Below, piece by piece: positions 15,920 to 17,414 of a stretch of 17,414 nt of DNA (the stretch's first letter is position 1; each line of letters starts with the position of its first letter). The notes below the pieces were generated by a model, which had not been told where the DNA came from, ran no database searches, and was given only the letters and a program-made list of their open reading frames with translations. Source of the stretch: Collinsella sp. AF25-2LB (GTDB taxonomy: Bacteria; Actinomycetota; Coriobacteriia; Coriobacteriales; Coriobacteriaceae); the NCBI RefSeq assembly GCF_003458415.1, contig NZ_QRUF01000002.1, positions 189,036-206,449 on the forward strand, read 5' to 3'. Position numbers and translations under genes: made by a program.

Positions 15920-17134
15920 ATGACGGCGGCACCCAACAATTCAATGCAACTTGAGGGAAAAACGATCCTGCTGGGCATTACCGGCGGGATCGCCGCCTAT
16001 AAGTCGTGCAATATCGTGCGCCTGCTGCAAAAGCGAGGCGCCCGCGTTAAGGTCGTCATGAGCGAACATGCCACGGAGTTCGTGGGGCCGCTCACCTTCC
16101 GTGCGCTCACGGGCGAGCCGGTCGCTGTGGGCCTGTTCGACGACCCCTCCGACCCCATCCACCATATCTCGCTGGCGCAGGAGCCCGATCTGGTGGTCGT
16201 GGCGCCCGCGACGGCCAATATCATCGCCAAGATGGCCAACGGCGTCGCCGATGACCTCATCTCCACCACGCTGCTTGCGACGCCGCGACCCATCGTGATC
16301 GCACCCGCTATGAACAACGGCATGTGGAAGGCGCCGGCGACGCAGGCCAACATGGCCACGCTGCTCGAGCGCGGTGTCCATGTGGTGGGTCCGGGCAGCG
16401 GCTACCTTGCCTGCGGCGACGTGGACACGGGACGCATGAGCGAGCCCGAGGACATCGTAGAGGCTGTCTGTGAGGTGCTCAACCCCGCGCCACAGGACCT
16501 GGCAGGTAAGCGCATCGTAATTACCGCCGGTCCCACGCACGAGCCGATCGACCCCGTGCGCTTCATTGGTAACCGTTCATCGGGCAAGATGGGTATCGCT
16601 CTGGCGGGGGAGGCCGCACGCCGCGGCGCTGCGGTCACGCTCGTGTTGGGACCGACATCACTCGATGTGCTCCGCGGCGTGGAGTGCGTGCGCGTGCAGA
16701 CCGCCGCAGAGATGCTCCAGGCGGCCCTGAGCGCCTTCCAGACGGCCGATGCGGCAATTTGTGCGGCCGCCGTCGCCGACTACACCCCCGCGGCCCCTGC
16801 GGACCATAAGCTCAAAAAGGCCAACGAGCGCCTGGATCGCATCGAACTGGTCGAGACGGTCGATATTTTGGCCGAGCTCTCGCGCCAGAAGGGCGAGCGA
16901 TGCGTGATCGGATTTGCGGCCGAGACCGATAACGTCGTGGAGTACGCGCAGCGCAAGCTCGCCCGCAAGGGCTGCGATGCCATTATCGCCAACGATGTCT
17001 CGCGCGCCGATTCGGGCTTTGGAACCGATACCAACAAGGCCTGGATTGTGAGCACAACGGGTACGCAAGAGCTTCCCGTGCTAACAAAACCCCAGCTCGC
17101 AGATACAATTTTGGACTTGCTTCAAAATTTATAA
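15920..17134 (+). CDS. coaBC: Bifunctional phosphopantothenoylcysteine decarboxylase / phosphopantothenate-cysteine ligase
   Basis: CoaBC carries out two consecutive steps of coenzyme A synthesis: joining cysteine to 4'-phosphopantothenate (CoaB, C-terminal) and decarboxylating the product with FMN (CoaC, N-terminal). The 404-residue protein has the flavoprotein start LLGITGGIAAYKS near 17-29, catalytic His82 in DPIHHISLA, VVAPATANIIAKMANGVADD, the APAMNNGMW clamp, and Cys165 in LACGDVDTGRM. From about 194 comes the CoaB part with VITAGPTHEPIDPVR, NRSSGKMG, HKLKK and IGFAAETDN. AAGGAAG stands seven bases before ATG 15920, only two bases after the preceding stop. It is the last gene of the cluster; a short AT-rich spacer with the tRNA promoter follows, and no strong terminator lies between coaBC and the tRNA. 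Confidence 0.97.
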   Translation: MTAAPNNSMQLEGKTILLGITGGIAAYKSCNIVRLLQKRGARVKVVMSEHATEFVGPLTFRALTGEPVAVGLFDDPSDPIHHISLAQEPDLVVVAPATANIIAKMANGVADDLISTTLLATPRPIVIAPAMNNGMWKAPATQANMATLLERGVHVVGPGSGYLACGDVDTGRMSEPEDIVEAVCEVLNPAPQDLAGKRIVITAGPTHEPIDPVRFIGNRSSGKMGIALAGEAARRGAAVTLVLGPTSLDVLRGVECVRVQTAAEMLQAALSAFQTADAAICAAAVADYTPAAPADHKLKKANERLDRIELVETVDILAELSRQKGERCVIGFAAETDNVVEYAQRKLARKGCDAIIANDVSRADSGFGTDTNKAWIVSTTGTQELPVLTKPQLADTILDLLQNL

Positions 17135-17142
17135 AAAAGTTC

Positions 17143-17172
17143 TTGCACAAGTCTAAAGTTTCGGGTTAATAT
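17143..17172 (+). promoter_or_regulatory. Probable sigma-70-type promoter of the tRNA-Pro gene
   Basis: TTGCAC at 17143-17148 (4/6 to TTGACA, with the TTG intact) and TAATAT at 17167-17172 (4/6 to TATAAT) are 18 bases apart; an overlapping TATACT at 17170-17175 is a closer -10 match but with a 21-base spacer. They lie in the only AT-rich gap of the window, 43 bases before the tRNA. The start would be near 17179. The leader to the tRNA has no coding potential. Confidence 0.6.
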
Positions 17173-17214
17173 ACTCCCTGTTGCGAGCGAGAGCAGAGCA
17201 ACAAACAAAAGCTT

Positions 17215-17291
<77 letters not shown>

Positions 17292-17300
17292 GAAGTTTGC

Positions 17301-17330
17301 AGGTCAGGCACCTAGTGCCTGACCTTTTTT
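17301..17330 (+). terminator. Strong intrinsic terminator after tRNA-Pro
   Basis: AGGTCAGGCAC at 17301-17311 pairs perfectly with GTGCCTGACCT at 17315-17325 around a three-base loop CTA, giving an 11-base-pair stem, followed by T residues to 17330 and four more T after one G. It sits ten bases past the tRNA CCA end, so it would end the tRNA transcript and any read-through from coaBC. Confidence 0.92.
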
Positions 17331-17333
17331 GTT

Positions 17334-17349
17334 TTAAGCAATTGCTTAA
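17334..17349. repeat. 16-base perfect palindrome, AT-rich
   Basis: TTAAGCAATTGCTTAA is its own reverse complement. It lies just after the U-tract of the tRNA terminator, in a spacer with no open reading frame. It could be a binding site for a dimeric regulator of a gene beyond the window edge, or chance in an AT-rich stretch; nothing in the window decides this. Confidence 0.4.
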
Positions 17350-17373
17350 TTTTGATTTTCAAGACTTTAGTCC

Positions 17374-17394
17374 GCTGGCCGCGCAGCGGCCAGC
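17374..17394. repeat. GC-rich inverted repeat, nine-base-pair stem
   Basis: GCTGGCCGC at 17374-17382 pairs perfectly with GCGGCCAGC at 17386-17394 around a GCA loop. It is followed by only three T, so it is a weak terminator at best on either strand. Its composition suggests a dispersed intergenic palindromic element or part of a regulatory leader for the gene beyond the window. Confidence 0.45.
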
Positions 17395-17400
17395 TTTAAA

Positions 17401-17414
17401 CCACCCGCTACGCG
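17401..17414. other. Possible left half of another hairpin, cut by the window end
   Basis: CCACCCGC is followed by TAC and GCG, where the last three bases can pair with CGC (17406-17408). If the sequence continued with GGTGG it would complete an eight-base-pair stem. Only three pairs are visible, so this is a weak hint. The 84 bases from 17331 to the window end otherwise hold no gene. Confidence 0.2.

Overview
The window reads as a stretch of core chromosome from a high-GC, Gram-positive-type anaerobe, most likely a member of the Coriobacteriia such as Collinsella or a relative. This is inference from strong G/C preference at third codon positions, the protein families, good Shine-Dalgarno sites and a SMC-ScpA-ScpB type condensin. 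No rRNA or species marker is present, so the genus is not proven. I see no insertion sequence, prophage gene, CRISPR array or anomalous-composition island.

Layout: the first 23 bases are the 3' half of an intrinsic terminator of an upstream gene. From 55 to 17134 there are 16 protein-coding genes, all on the + strand, with gaps of at most about 85 bases and several overlaps (14, 8, 4 and 4 bases). This looks like one long transcription unit or a few nested ones. In order they are: an ABC-F ATPase, a small two-helix membrane protein, an M50 site-2-protease-like membrane protein, scpA, scpB, an RsuA/RluB pseudouridine synthase, cmk, a PlsC-type acyltransferase, ispH, a DUF512 radical-SAM-like protein with a PDZ-like N-terminus, der, plsY, gpsA, rpe, a NifS/IscS cysteine desulfurase, a Nif3-like dinuclear-metal protein, a coiled-coil/zinc-ribbon protein, and coaBC. 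The small protein has a GTG start and is not in the conventional ORF calls at its correct start. After coaBC comes a monocistronic tRNA-Pro(GGG) with its own promoter and a strong terminator, then an 84-base tail with two further perfect dyads and possibly the start of a third.

Functionally the cluster combines ribosome and RNA maturation (ABC-F, pseudouridine synthase, Der, tRNA-Pro), chromosome segregation (ScpA/ScpB), membrane lipid precursor synthesis (GpsA makes glycerol-3-phosphate, PlsY makes lysophosphatidate, the PlsC-like enzyme makes phosphatidate; IspH makes isoprenoid precursors), nucleotide and cofactor supply (Cmk, Rpe, CoaBC) and sulfur/iron-sulfur supply (cysteine desulfurase, with IspH and the DUF512 protein as likely local Fe-S clients).

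Most of this is ordinary housekeeping. I did not find a convincing new system. The points most worth a second look are the uncharacterised DUF512 protein coupled to ispH and der, an HX4E instead of HX4D active-site motif in the PlsC-like enzyme, the loss of one zinc-ligand cysteine in the coiled-coil/zinc-ribbon protein, an orphan small membrane protein translationally coupled to the ABC-F gene, and the closely spaced dyads after the tRNA.
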